DNA of 64,000 nt from Aeromonas aquatica (lineage in GTDB: Bacteria > Pseudomonadota > Gammaproteobacteria > Enterobacterales > Aeromonadaceae), in assembly GCF_000764655.1 (NCBI RefSeq), contig NZ_JRGL01000020.1, positions 1 to 64,000 on the forward strand, given 5' to 3'. Position numbers and translations under genes: made by a program. Position 1 is the stretch's first letter. Each line of letters starts with the position of its first letter. The notes beneath the pieces are model-generated. The model saw nothing but the letters and a program-made list of their open reading frames with translations. It was not told where the DNA came from and ran no database searches. This document shows, piece after piece, positions 10,921-18,499 of this stretch.

Positions 10921-10953
10921 TGGCGCCTCCGCTTGCGGAGGCGCCATTTTTTT
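10921..10953. terminator. Bidirectional terminator msrB/chrA
   Basis: TGGCGCCTCCGC/GCGGAGGCGCCA stem with a 2-nt loop, preceded by an A-rich stretch and followed by T7. Confidence 0.9.
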
Positions 10954-10972
10954 ATGGGGTCTTGGTTGGCCC

Positions 10973-12106
10973 TCAGATCAGCAGCAGGCTGGCCCCGACC
11001 AGCAGGGCGGCGAGCGCCAGTATGGGCAGCCTGATGACGCGCAGCAGATAGAAGGCGACGGCGGCCAGCGCCAGATCGGCCGGTGCCAGCACGGCGCTTA
11101 GCCACACCGGCTGATAGAGGGCGGCCAGCAGCAGCCCCACCACGGCGGCGTTGATCCCCGTCACCGCCCCTGCCAGCCGGGGTCGGGCCAGCCAGCTTTG
11201 CCAGCAGGGCCCCATGGCCCACAGCAGCAGAAAGCCCGGCAGGAACAGCGCCAGGGTCGCCAGCAGGGCGCCCAGGAGCGGCGTGGCCGGCAGCAGCAAG
11301 GCGCCGAGGTAGCTGGCCAGGCTGAACATGGGGCCCGGCACCAGTTGGGCCAGGCTGTAGCCGGTCAGGAACTGCGGCTGGCTGAGGCTGTGGCCAACGC
11401 TCTCCTGCAACAGGGGCAGCACCACGTGGCCGCCGCCGAACACCAGGCTGCCCGCCCGATAGAAGTCGGCAACCAGCTGGCTGGCCGGGCCCTGAGCCAG
11501 CCAGGGCAGGCCGACAAACAGCAGGCCGAACAGGATCAGGGTTGGCCAGTGGGGCGGATGGGCGGATACGGGGTGGGAGTTTGCCGGTGCTGCCTGCCGG
11601 GCGCAGAGCAGGGCGGCCCCGATCAGCATGGCTGACTGGGTCAGCAGGCCGGGCTGCCACCAGAGCGCGGCGGCGGTGGCCACCATGATGCCCTGCTGCA
11701 ACCGGCTCTTGCAGAACTGGCGGCTCATGGTGAGCACGGCATCTGCCACCACCACCAGGGCCAGCAGCTTGAGGCCGTGCAGGGCGGCATCCAGCCAGAG
11801 GTTGGTGCCGGCTTGGCCGAGGCCGATGGCCGCCGCCAGCAGCAACAGGAAGGAGGGGAGGGTGAAACCGAGGAAGGCGGCCAGCGCCCCTCCCAGCCCC
11901 GCCCGATGACGACCGATGGCGAAGCCGAGCTGGCTGGAGGCCGGGCCCGGCAACAGCTGGCACAGCGCCAGCAGCTGGGCAAACTCGGCCTGGCTCAGCC
12001 AGCCAAGGCGGGTGACGAAGGTACGCTGAAAGTAGCCGATATGGGCGGCGGGTCCGCCGAAGCCGACGCAGCCCAACCACAAAAACTGAATAAACACCTT
12101 TCCCAC
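10973..12106 (-). CDS. chrA: Chromate transporter family protein
   Basis: A 377-residue, very hydrophobic inner-membrane protein made of two homologous halves, as in long-chain ChrA proteins. The FLWLGCVGFGGPAAHIG and SLVFGGGHVVLPLL segments are the paired family signatures. Known members export chromate by the membrane potential, but many chromosomal homologues have no proven substrate. The start is a GTG at 12106, with GGGAG several bases upstream. It stands alone, converging on msrB. Function by family only. Confidence 0.85.
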   Translation of the reverse strand: MGKVFIQFLWLGCVGFGGPAAHIGYFQRTFVTRLGWLSQAEFAQLLALCQLLPGPASSQLGFAIGRHRAGLGGALAAFLGFTLPSFLLLLAAAIGLGQAGTNLWLDAALHGLKLLALVVVADAVLTMSRQFCKSRLQQGIMVATAAALWWQPGLLTQSAMLIGAALLCARQAAPANSHPVSAHPPHWPTLILFGLLFVGLPWLAQGPASQLVADFYRAGSLVFGGGHVVLPLLQESVGHSLSQPQFLTGYSLAQLVPGPMFSLASYLGALLLPATPLLGALLATLALFLPGFLLLWAMGPCWQSWLARPRLAGAVTGINAAVVGLLLAALYQPVWLSAVLAPADLALAAVAFYLLRVIRLPILALAALLVGASLLLI

Positions 12107-12164
12107 GTCGTCACTCCCTCGTTGTCATCATCGACCCCGATGATATGACAAAGCGGCGACTTTT

Positions 12165-12605
12165 TTATGACAGTTCGGATTGCGGCAGATAGCAGCGCCC
12201 CGCCAGCCAGCAGGCGATGGACTGGCGGCTGGCATCGAAATGGGGCTCCGGCAGCGCGCGGGGATCGCACCAGATCCAGCCTTCGCACTTGTCCGGCTCC
12301 AGCAGTTGTGGCTCCCCTTCCACCTCGGCCAGCAGGGTGACAGAGATGTAATGCAGCCCGCTCTCCTGCCAGGTCTCCAGGTTGTTGGTGACGGCGATGA
12401 CCCTGGGGGCCTCGATGACGAAGCCTGTCTCTTCCGCGACTTCCCGGATGGCGGCGGACTCGAAGCTTTCCCCCAACTCCAGATGACCGCCGGCGATGGA
12501 CCAGTAGGGGGCGTGGCTGCCCCTGCGCTTGCCGAGCAGTACCTGGCCCTGATGGTTGACGAGGATGACACCGACCCCGACGCGAGGATAGGGGGTGGTG
12601 GACAT
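12165..12605 (-). CDS. NUDIX hydrolase
   Basis: A 146-residue cytoplasmic hydrolase of nucleoside-diphosphate-linked substrates. The Nudix box GX5EX7REUXEEXGU is intact, from GGHLELGE to REVAEETGF. The exact substrate cannot be told from sequence. The start at 12605 is chosen because AAGGAG lies 5 nt upstream and because the copied start upstream carries the same Shine-Dalgarno/ATG pair. A second, diverged copy of the Shine-Dalgarno and first 16 or so codons lies 95 nt upstream. Confidence 0.85.
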   Translation of the reverse strand: MSTTPYPRVGVGVILVNHQGQVLLGKRRGSHAPYWSIAGGHLELGESFESAAIREVAEETGFVIEAPRVIAVTNNLETWQESGLHYISVTLLAEVEGEPQLLEPDKCEGWIWCDPRALPEPHFDASRQSIACWLAGRCYLPQSELS

Positions 12606-12625
12606 ATAAGCTCCTTGCTGTGGCA

Positions 12626-12700
12626 TCACCATGAGAGAGAGGCCTGCCTGGTCAGGATGACGTCAGCATCTCCGACGCGGGGATAGGAAGTAGTGGACAT
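12626..12700 (-). pseudogene. Copied 5' end of the NUDIX gene forming a 24-codon leader ORF
   Basis: Starting at 12700 on the minus strand with AAGGAG ahead, this frame reads MSTTSYPRVG-DADVIL, where the intact gene reads MSTTPYPRVG-VGVIL. In the first ten codons, four of five codon differences are synonymous. The frame then leaves the homology and stops at 12626 (TGATG, overlapping an ATG that is in frame with, but upstream of, the preferred NUDIX start). The offset between the two starts is 95 nt. Confidence 0.75.
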
Positions 12701-12801
12701 ACAGGCTCCTTGCAAAGACGAGACAGACCATAAAAAACGGGCCCACCTTAGGTCGGATGGGCCCGCTGTGCAAGTGGCTGACTGGCGATCAGGAAGGGGA
12801 T

Positions 12802-12845
12802 CTAATCCCCCTTGAGCCGCATCTTGCCGGTATGATGGGAGAGAC
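12802..12845 (-). pseudogene. Diverged remnant of the 3' end of the CurA-like gene
   Basis: The 38 or so nt from the stop codon inward resemble the last codons of the intact gene. On the minus strand the remnant ends TGKMRLKGD followed by TAG, the gene TGKMLVRLD followed by TAA. The offset is 44 nt. The conserved core is GCAT-TTGCCGGT on the plus strand. Confidence 0.6.
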
Positions 12846-13850
12846 TTAATCCAGCCTGACCAGCATTTTGCCGGTGTTGCGTCCCTCGAACAGCCCGATA
12901 AAGGCCTGCGGCATGCTGGCCAGCCCCTCGCTGACGGTCTCCTCGGCCTGCAGGGCGCCCGCCTCGAACGCCGGGATGGCCTCGGCCAGGAAGTCGCCAT
13001 AGTGCTGCCAGTGATCGGAGACCAGCAGCCCCTGCATCAGGATGCGTTTGCGGATCATCTGGGCGAGGTTGCGCGGGCCCTTCGCCTCGCCATTGCTGTT
13101 GTACTGCTCGATGAGGCCGCACAGGACGATGCGCCCGTGCAGCGCCATGTTGTTGAGGGCCGCGTCCAGCATGGCGCCCCCCACGTTCTCGAAGTAGACC
13201 TGAATGCCTTCCGGAGCGAGGCGGGCCAGCTCGGCGTCGAGATCCGGCGTCTCCCTGTAGTTGATCACCGCATCGGCGCCCAGCGTCTTGAGATAGGCGA
13301 CCTTGTCGGCCGAGCCGGTCGAGCCTATCACCCGTGCCCCGGCGCGCTTGGCGAGCTGCACCGCCATGGTGCCGACCGCGCCCGAGGCGGCCGAGACCAG
13401 CAGGGTCTCACCGGCCTGCAGGCGGGCGACCTTGTGCAAACCCGCCCAGGCGGTCATGCCCGGCATGCCGAGGGCGCCGAGGAAGCGTTGGGACGGCAGC
13501 GCTGTGGCGGGCAACCGGGTCAGCTGCTCCCCCTTGGCGACGAAGGCATCCCGCCAGCCCAGCATGCTGCTCACCCGATCCCCCACCTTGAAACCGGGGT
13601 GGCGCGAGGCCAGCACGGTGCCGATGGCGCCGCCATCGAGGGGGCCATTGAGGGGGAAGGGGGGCACATAGCTCTTGGCTTCGCTCATGCGGCCGCGCAT
13701 GTAGGGATCCACCGACAGCCACTGGTTGGCGACCAGCACCTCCCCCTCCTGAGGCTCGGGCAGGGGAACCTCCCGCAGGGCGAAGTCGGCCGGGGTGGGC
13801 AGGCCGGTCGGGCGACGCAGCAGCTGAATTTGATGGCTGAGCTGACTCAT
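12846..13850 (-). CDS. NADP-dependent medium-chain oxidoreductase (CurA/prostaglandin reductase-like)
   Basis: The 334-residue zinc-free MDR enzyme resembles E. coli CurA, which reduces alkenal and enone double bonds with NADPH. Family features are SVDPYMRGRM, the AASGAVGTMAVQLAK nucleotide-binding segment, and YFENVGG. Its ATG (13850) overlaps the TGA of ohr (ATGA), so the two are translated as one operon. That placement suggests a role in detoxifying reactive carbonyls formed during organic peroxide stress. The identity of the substrate is inference. A remnant of its 3' end lies downstream. Confidence 0.85.
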   Translation of the reverse strand: MSQLSHQIQLLRRPTGLPTPADFALREVPLPEPQEGEVLVANQWLSVDPYMRGRMSEAKSYVPPFPLNGPLDGGAIGTVLASRHPGFKVGDRVSSMLGWRDAFVAKGEQLTRLPATALPSQRFLGALGMPGMTAWAGLHKVARLQAGETLLVSAASGAVGTMAVQLAKRAGARVIGSTGSADKVAYLKTLGADAVINYRETPDLDAELARLAPEGIQVYFENVGGAMLDAALNNMALHGRIVLCGLIEQYNSNGEAKGPRNLAQMIRKRILMQGLLVSDHWQHYGDFLAEAIPAFEAGALQAEETVSEGLASMPQAFIGLFEGRNTGKMLVRLD

Positions 13851-14275
13851 GGTGTTTCCTCCAGTGGGGTACCGTTGAGAGAGAGATGGGTGATCACATT
13901 GCCCCGCATGGCGTTGGAGAAGGGGCAGGTCTGGTGTGCCAGACGCACTATTTGCTCAGCCTGCACCCCCGGGAGGGAGACGTCCAGTGCGATGGCGAAA
14001 TTGAAGCGGCCGTCGTTCAGGGCCAGCAGCTCGACGCTCGCCTCGACCGGGGCGCTGGCGAGGGGCGCGCCGAGCTGCCTGGCCACGTGGATCAGCGCGT
14101 TGGAGAAGCAGGCGGCATAGCCGGCGGCCAGCAACTGCTCGGGGTTGTTGCCATGGCCGTTGCCGCCGAGGGCGGTCGGCAGGGCCAGCGCCAGTTGCAG
14201 GCTGTTGTCCAGGGTATGGACCTCGCCGTTGCGGCCCGCCTGGGCGATGGCCTGAGTGCGATAGAGTGTCTTCAT
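13847..14275 (-). CDS. ohr: Organic hydroperoxide resistance protein
   Basis: Ohr is a thiol peroxidase of the OsmC fold that reduces organic hydroperoxides using lipoyl partners. The 142-residue protein has the two redox cysteines, Cys56 (AACFSNAL) and Cys117 (TCPFSNAM). The start at 14275 fits the family; an earlier in-frame ATG would add ten unrelated residues. The stop overlaps the start of the CurA-like oxidoreductase gene. It is divergent from ohrR, with two near-palindromes between them, the classic arrangement for OhrR control. Confidence 0.92.
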   Translation of the reverse strand: MKTLYRTQAIAQAGRNGEVHTLDNSLQLALALPTALGGNGHGNNPEQLLAAGYAACFSNALIHVARQLGAPLASAPVEASVELLALNDGRFNFAIALDVSLPGVQAEQIVRLAHQTCPFSNAMRGNVITHLSLNGTPLEETP

Positions 14276-14294
14276 GTCGGTGCCTTCGAATTGA

Positions 14295-14306
14295 TTTGCG
14301 TGCAAA
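14295..14306. promoter_or_regulatory. Probable OhrR operator 1
   Basis: TTTGCGTGCAAA: 5-nt inverted arms with a 2-nt centre, close to the ohr start. A second near-identical copy lies 53 nt away. Confidence 0.65.
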
Positions 14307-14347
14307 CTAAAGCGAGACTAATCCCGAACCCTTGGGCTGGCAACTGT

Positions 14348-14359
14348 TTTGTGTGCAAA
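14348..14359. promoter_or_regulatory. Probable OhrR operator 2
   Basis: TTTGTGTGCAAA, differing from operator 1 at one position. It lies 27 nt upstream of a TATACT -10 (14386-14391) that probably serves ohrR. Confidence 0.65.
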
Positions 14360-14417
14360 TTATTCAGCCCTCCGTTTTCCTGAGGTATACTGGCCCCACT
14401 TGTCAGCGAGGTGCCCC

Positions 14418-14843
14418 ATGAGTGAATTGAAAAAGCAGGTCTGTTTTGCCCTCTACAGCGCCTCCAATGCGGTGATGCGCGCCTACCGGCCGTTGCTGGA
14501 CAAGCTGGATCTGACCTACACCCAATATCTGGTCATGCTGTCGCTCTGGGCGCGGGACGAGGTCAGCCTCAAGGAGATAGGTCAGGAGACCGGGCTGGAT
14601 GCGGGCACCCTGACCCCCATCGTCAAGCGGCTGGAGAGCAAGGGTTGGCTGACGCGCAGCGTCTCCAGCGAGGATGAGCGCCAGAAGTGTATCCGTCTGA
14701 CCGAGGCGGGGCGCGAGCTGCAGCAAGGGGTCAAGGATTGTTGCCTGGTCGACAACCTGCGCAGCCAGCTGGATCTGGATGATGCGGAGCTGGCTCAGCT
14801 CAAGCAGCTCTGCGACCGCCTGGCCGGGCAGCTGGGGCGCTGA
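14418..14843 (+). CDS. ohrR: Organic peroxide-sensing MarR-family repressor
   Basis: A 141-residue winged-helix regulator. The N-terminal reactive cysteine (Cys9 in KKQVCFALYSAS), the YTQYLVMLSLW segment and the DAGTLTPIVKRLESKGW recognition region are diagnostic of OhrR. Oxidation of the Cys by organic hydroperoxides releases DNA and induces ohr. It is transcribed away from ohr from a shared control region with two palindromes. The ATG at 14418 fits the family N-terminus. Confidence 0.9.
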   Translation: MSELKKQVCFALYSASNAVMRAYRPLLDKLDLTYTQYLVMLSLWARDEVSLKEIGQETGLDAGTLTPIVKRLESKGWLTRSVSSEDERQKCIRLTEAGRELQQGVKDCCLVDNLRSQLDLDDAELAQLKQLCDRLAGQLGR

Positions 14844-14958
14844 GTCCGGCCCCGGCCATGGCCGGGAGCCATCCCCCTTTGGACGAATACGCTGCAAGCT
14901 GAACCTGTGGTAGATAAAGCCGCCAAAATAGTGTGATACAGGCATCATAAAATGACAT

Positions 14959-14983
14959 AACCGGCTCCTTTGCCGGTTTTTTT
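14959..14983 (+). terminator. Terminator after ohrR
   Basis: AACCGG/CCGGTT hairpin with an 8-nt loop followed by T7. The 230 bp between ohrR and the next gene contain nothing else that I recognise. Confidence 0.75.
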
Positions 14984-15075
14984 CGCGATCTCGCCTGCAC
15001 TTTGGCGCCTTGTTCATGGTGCGCTCATTTTTATCTTCCCATACTGGCCCCACAGTGCCATCAAAGGAGAGAGAG

Positions 15076-15393
15076 ATGCAGTCATCCATCGTCGGGCTCT
15101 CCATTCTGTGGGGGCTGGCCAGTTTTGGTGTTCAGGGGGATTTCATCGAGAGCCGTGATTCCGTTGCGCCGTCCTGGCAAGCCGAGTCCAGAGTGGAGAT
15201 GGAAGGGTATTTGATAGAGTCGCTCGGCGAAGATCGCTGGGTGTTCGACAACGGCAGCGAGAGCCTGCTGGTCTCCCTGCCAGAGGGGCACTGGGTCCCT
15301 GCCGGTGAGCGGCTGCGCCTGAGTGGCGAGCCCCAGCAGGAGCAGGCCGGCTGGCTCCTGCAGGTGCAGGACGTCAGTCAGGTGGCGGTCTGA
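15076..15393 (+). CDS. Small exported protein, OB-fold (YgiW/YdeI-like)
   Basis: A 105-residue protein with a hydrophobic N-terminal signal-like segment (MQSSIVGLSILWGLASFG). Residues about 35-100 contain the pattern VEMEGYLIES...RWVFDN...VPAGERLRLSGE, which resembles the bacterial OB-fold (BOF) proteins of the periplasm. E. coli YgiW and YdeI belong to that group and are linked to stress tolerance. The ATG at 15076 has GGAGAGAG immediately upstream. Family assignment is moderate; no enzymatic residues are seen. It stands alone before a bidirectional terminator. Confidence 0.6.
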   Translation: MQSSIVGLSILWGLASFGVQGDFIESRDSVAPSWQAESRVEMEGYLIESLGEDRWVFDNGSESLLVSLPEGHWVPAGERLRLSGEPQQEQAGWLLQVQDVSQVAV

Positions 15394-15421
15394 GCTCGGC
15401 CGCGAACCAGGGCTGAAGCAA

Positions 15422-15452
15422 CAAAAGAGGAGGCCAGGGCCTCCTCTTGTTT
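15422..15452. terminator. Bidirectional terminator
   Basis: AAGAGGAGGCC/GGCCTCCTCTT hairpin between the BOF-like gene and the converging Lrp-type gene. Confidence 0.8.
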
Positions 15453-15472
15453 ATGGTCAGATCCCATCGTGG

Positions 15473-15949
15473 CTAGCCCAGATGATTGAGGGGCAGCGCC
15501 GTCTTGTGTTTGATGCGGCGCAGCACGAAGCTGGAGCGCACGCCGGTCACGCCGGAGATGTGGGTCAGCTTGTCCAGCAGGAAGTGCTGATAGTGCTCCA
15601 TGTCCCGCACCACCACCTTGAGCTGATAGTCGGCGTCATTGCCGGTGATGAGATCGCACTCCAGCACCTCGGGCAGCTCCTGAATGGCCCGATCGAAGTT
15701 CTCGAACCGCTCCGGGGTGTGCCTGTCCATGGAGATGTGAATGTAGGCGGTGAGCGTCAGCCCCAGCTGGCGGGCATTGAGCAGGGTGACGTGGGTATCG
15801 ATGAGACCGGCATCTTCCAGCGCCTTGACCCGGCGCGAGCAGGGGGAAGGGGAGAGACCGACCAGCTCGGCCAGCTCCAGGTTGCTGATGCGGCCATTCT
15901 CCTGCATCAACTCCAGAATATGCCTGTCGATACGATCCAGTTTCAGCAT
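15473..15949 (-). CDS. Lrp/AsnC-family transcriptional regulator
   Basis: The 158-residue protein has the N-terminal helix-turn-helix (residues about 1-60; LDRIDRHILELMQ and SPSPCSRRVKALEDAG) and the C-terminal RAM effector domain (about 70-150). It resembles the Lrp-like group that includes E. coli DecR, which responds to amino acids such as cysteine. The exact ligand is unknown. It stands alone, divergent from a 300-bp gap that may encode a small RNA. Confidence 0.85.
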   Translation of the reverse strand: MLKLDRIDRHILELMQENGRISNLELAELVGLSPSPCSRRVKALEDAGLIDTHVTLLNARQLGLTLTAYIHISMDRHTPERFENFDRAIQELPEVLECDLITGNDADYQLKVVVRDMEHYQHFLLDKLTHISGVTGVRSSFVLRRIKHKTALPLNHLG

Positions 15950-16034
15950 TATCCGTTCCTCGTTGCAATTACTGATTCACTTTCCCTAGATTAAGGGTGA
16001 ACTATTGCAAAAACAACTGTAAAAACTTGCTACT

Positions 16035-16242
16035 TCACAACCACTCACCGCGGCGGGAAGGGTACCATGGTTACATCTTCCGGTGGCAAAACAGATACCC
16101 GACCAGGTCTCTGTGGTGAAGGACCTTACCGGGTCAAACGCCCCATCAGCCGTCCGACTCTATCGGGAAACGACAGGCTGGAACGAGAGCATCTCCTCCC
16201 CGAAGGCAACAAAGCAGGCATCCCGGCGCCTGCTTTGTTGTT
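16035..16242 (+). ncRNA. Candidate small RNA of about 200 nt
   Basis: On the plus strand TTGCAA and TGCTAC are spaced 17 nt apart (around 16004-16032). A gene-free stretch follows, ending in the strong AACAAAGCAGGC/GCCTGCTTTGTT terminator with TTT. The hairpin could instead serve only the convergent SufR-like gene. No known RNA family was recognised. Confidence 0.3.
16208..16242. terminator. Bidirectional terminator
   Basis: Perfect 12-bp stem AACAAAGCAGGC/GCCTGCTTTGTT with an 8-nt loop, downstream of the SufR-like gene on the minus strand. Confidence 0.8.
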
Positions 16243-16257
16243 TCTGGCGTTCAGCCA

Positions 16258-16878
16258 TCAGGGCTGCGGCCTGATGCGATAGAGACAGCGTTGATCCCCC
16301 TCCAGCAGATATTGCTCCCGCTCCACCCCCGCCGGGGCCAGCAGCTCGCGAAACAGCGCCAGTTCGCTTCTGCAAAATCCCCGGCAGGCCCGCGCGGCGG
16401 CGCAGATGGGGCAGTGACTCTCCCACCACAACCAGCTGCCATCCTCCTCCTGGCGCATGTCTGCCATATAGCCTTCCCGGCTGCGCAGCGTCTTGAGCGC
16501 GGCCAGCCGCTGTGCCAGCTCTGGCTGGTTCAGCTCGGCCTGATAGCGGATCCGCATCTGCTGCTCCCGCCTTGCGATGAGCTGTTCCATGCCCTCCTCG
16601 CCAAACAGCTGCTGGACGTCGTCGATGAGCTGCAGGGCCAGCTCGCTGTGGGTGTCGGGGAAGCGCTGCCAGGCCTGATCGGTCAGGTGCCAGAGTCGCA
16701 CCGGGCGACCCCGGCCACGGGCCTCGTCGCTAAAGCCCACCCAGCCTTCGGCCTCCAGCGCGATCAGATGCTGGCGGGCGCCCATGGAGGTCATCTGCAA
16801 TTGCTCGCCGAGGGCGGCGGCGCTCTGGGGACCGTGGGTCTTCAACAGGTACAGGATCTTGTCGGTGCTGGCGTTCAT
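16258..16878 (-). CDS. SufR-like winged-helix regulator with Cys cluster
   Basis: The 206-residue protein has an N-terminal DeoR/SufR-type winged helix (residues about 1-65). Its C-terminal region is rich in cysteine: Cys156, 159, 165, 169 and 198 (HCPIC, ACRGFC, QRCLYRI). This pattern resembles SufR-type regulators that bind an Fe-S cluster, so it may sense iron, oxidants or Fe-S status. No suf gene is adjacent; its neighbour is a divergent MFS exporter. The ATG at 16878 lacks a clear Shine-Dalgarno. A diverged copy of its 5' end lies 101 nt upstream and stops on its ATG. Confidence 0.8.
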   Translation of the reverse strand: MNASTDKILYLLKTHGPQSAAALGEQLQMTSMGARQHLIALEAEGWVGFSDEARGRGRPVRLWHLTDQAWQRFPDTHSELALQLIDDVQQLFGEEGMEQLIARREQQMRIRYQAELNQPELAQRLAALKTLRSREGYMADMRQEEDGSWLWWESHCPICAAARACRGFCRSELALFRELLAPAGVEREQYLLEGDQRCLYRIRPQP

Positions 16879-16979
16879 TGGGTGGCCTTGGTTATCGACA
16901 GGCACTCGCCGGAGGCGGCGCTCTGGGGGAGCCACAGCATCTTGAGCAGGAAGAGTATCTTGTCGGTGCTGGCGTTCAT
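16875..16979 (-). pseudogene. Copied 5' end of the SufR-like gene forming a 34-codon leader ORF
   Basis: The minus-strand frame from 16979 begins MNASTDKILFLLK; the gene begins MNASTDKILYLLK. Of four codon differences there, three are synonymous. Later residues (PQSAA, GE) also match. The 30 or so nt upstream of both starts (GTGCCTG-CGATAAC...CACCCA) are alike too. The frame stops at 16875 with TGA overlapping the gene's ATG (ATGA). The offset is 101 nt. Confidence 0.8.
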
Positions 16980-17071
16980 TGGGTGACTCTCGTTATCGGC
17001 AGGCACGCTCGGTGGCATCTAGAGCAGGAACAGCAGGCCTTGATGGGCCATTATGGGGAGGGGTCCCATTT

Positions 17072-17147
17072 AAATCAACAATTCACTTTACTTAATGCCC
17101 CGTCTCCACTCAGTATAAATAAACAAATGACTTTATTTAATGAGGCG
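17072..17147. promoter_or_regulatory. Direct repeat and palindrome before the MFS gene
   Basis: Two 31-nt AT-rich direct repeats (17072-17102 and 17117-17147; 24 of 31 positions identical, 45 nt apart) share AAAT-AACAA and ACTTTA-TTAATG. The second contains a perfect TAAATAAA/TTTATTTA inverted repeat (17116-17139). They are probable operators for the divergent SufR-like regulator, or alternatively another copied gene start, because the second repeat carries an in-frame ATG at 17127. Confidence 0.55.
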
Positions 17148-17150
17148 TAC

Positions 17151-18389
17151 ATGGAAGGAATCAAGACGCAAGCCAGTCTCTGGGTGCTGGTGATGACGGT
17201 GACCCTGGCGGTGGCGGGTTTCAGCCTGCCTTCTCCCGTGCTGGCGCCGCTGATGCTGGATCCGGCCCAGGGTATGCTGACCCCGGAGGCCTCTGACTGG
17301 AGCCGCAAGCTGTGGCTCGGGGTCATCATGGGGCTCTACCCGTTGTTTCAGCTGCTGGGGGCGCCCTGGCTCGGCAAGCTGTCGGATCGTCATGGTCGCA
17401 AGCCGGTGCTGACCCTCTGCCTGGTCGGGGTGCTGGCGGGTTATGTGCTGATGGCCCTGGGGATCGCCTGGCGCTCCCTGCCGCTCTTGCTGCTGAGCCG
17501 GGTGGTGGAGGGCTTCTTCAACGGCGACATCGCCATAGTGCAGGCGATGGCGGCGGACATGAGCACCACCAGGACCAAGGCGCGCAACTTCGCCCGCATC
17601 AACATCGGCATGAACCTGGGCTGGGTGCTGGGCCCCATGATAGGGGGCTATGCCGCCGTGGTGTCCGGGGATTACAGCCTGGCGGCCTGGCTGGCGGTGG
17701 CCATGACGGTGGGCAACCTGCTGCTGGTGCTCTGGCTGCTGCCCAACCGGCCGCCGGTGCCCGCCGAGCAGGAGCTGGCCTCCCTCTCGACCCGCCAACT
17801 GCTGCTGCAACCTCGCCTGCTGCCCTACTTTGTGCTGACCCTGCTCAGCTACGGGGCCGTGCAGCTCTACTTCACCTACTTCAACGTCTGGTTGGTGGAG
17901 CGGCTGGCCTGGGATCCGGTACAACTGGCGCAGGGGGCCGTGCTGGTGAGCGTGCCCATGATGCTGGGCTCCTGGATAGGGGAGCAACTCGCCCGTCACT
18001 GGCGTGGCAGCAGCCTCGGCATCGTCGGTCACCTGGTGATGGCGGCGGGCATGCTGATGTTCGTGCTGCCCACTCAGTGGTGGGGGCTGGCACTCACCTT
18101 CATCCCGGCCGGTATCGGCATGAGCCTGGGGGAGCTGGCCACCTCGGTCGCCGTCTCCAACCGCAGCCATCCCCAGCAGCAGGGGCAGGCGATGGGGCTC
18201 TACCGCGGGCTGGCGGTGGGCAGCGAGATCCTGGCGGTGGTGGTGGGCAGCGTGGCGCTGCTGGCGGGCACCGAGTGGCCCTTCTATCTGGCGACCCTCG
18301 CCGGGATCGGCTGCGCCCTCGGCTTCTATGGTCTGCGCCGGGCGGCGGACAGGCGCGAGCAGGCGGGTGCCCAGGCCGAGCCGGGCTGA
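17151..18389 (+). CDS. MFS transporter, drug:H+ antiporter type
   Basis: A 412-residue inner-membrane protein with about 12 hydrophobic segments. The loop-2/3 signature GKLSDRHGRKPVL of major facilitator proteins lies near residue 75. The N-terminal half resembles the TetA/multidrug exporter group. The start at 17151 has GAGG 5 nt upstream; an in-frame ATG at 17127 lacks one. It is divergent from the Cys-rich SufR-like regulator, which is its likely controller. The substrate is unknown. Confidence 0.85.
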   Translation: MEGIKTQASLWVLVMTVTLAVAGFSLPSPVLAPLMLDPAQGMLTPEASDWSRKLWLGVIMGLYPLFQLLGAPWLGKLSDRHGRKPVLTLCLVGVLAGYVLMALGIAWRSLPLLLLSRVVEGFFNGDIAIVQAMAADMSTTRTKARNFARINIGMNLGWVLGPMIGGYAAVVSGDYSLAAWLAVAMTVGNLLLVLWLLPNRPPVPAEQELASLSTRQLLLQPRLLPYFVLTLLSYGAVQLYFTYFNVWLVERLAWDPVQLAQGAVLVSVPMMLGSWIGEQLARHWRGSSLGIVGHLVMAAGMLMFVLPTQWWGLALTFIPAGIGMSLGELATSVAVSNRSHPQQQGQAMGLYRGLAVGSEILAVVVGSVALLAGTEWPFYLATLAGIGCALGFYGLRRAADRREQAGAQAEPG

Positions 18390-18499
18390 TCCCGGCCGAC
18401 GGGATCACGGATTGGCGACGGCGGGGCAGCGGGGACTTGCATAGTCGCGCCGACTCTGGGACGGTATGGCTCTTTGCTTTTTTCTGCCTCGGAGGTGAT

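Larger units (their letters stand above)
15950..16257. other. Intergenic region with possible small transcript
   Basis: No convincing protein gene. A 71-codon frame starting at 16067 runs through the terminator and into the antisense of the next gene, so it is unlikely to be real. The left part is AT-rich and promoter-like; the right end is a strong hairpin. Confidence 0.5.

Noticed and set aside
14386-15056. Shared ATACTGGCCCCAC before ohrR and the BOF-like gene
   Set aside because: Likely two independent -10 regions with similar start-site sequence; no longer homology around them.
16067-16282. 71-codon frame before the SufR-like gene
   Set aside because: Runs through a strong terminator into the antisense of another gene and matches nothing known; a small RNA is the better reading.
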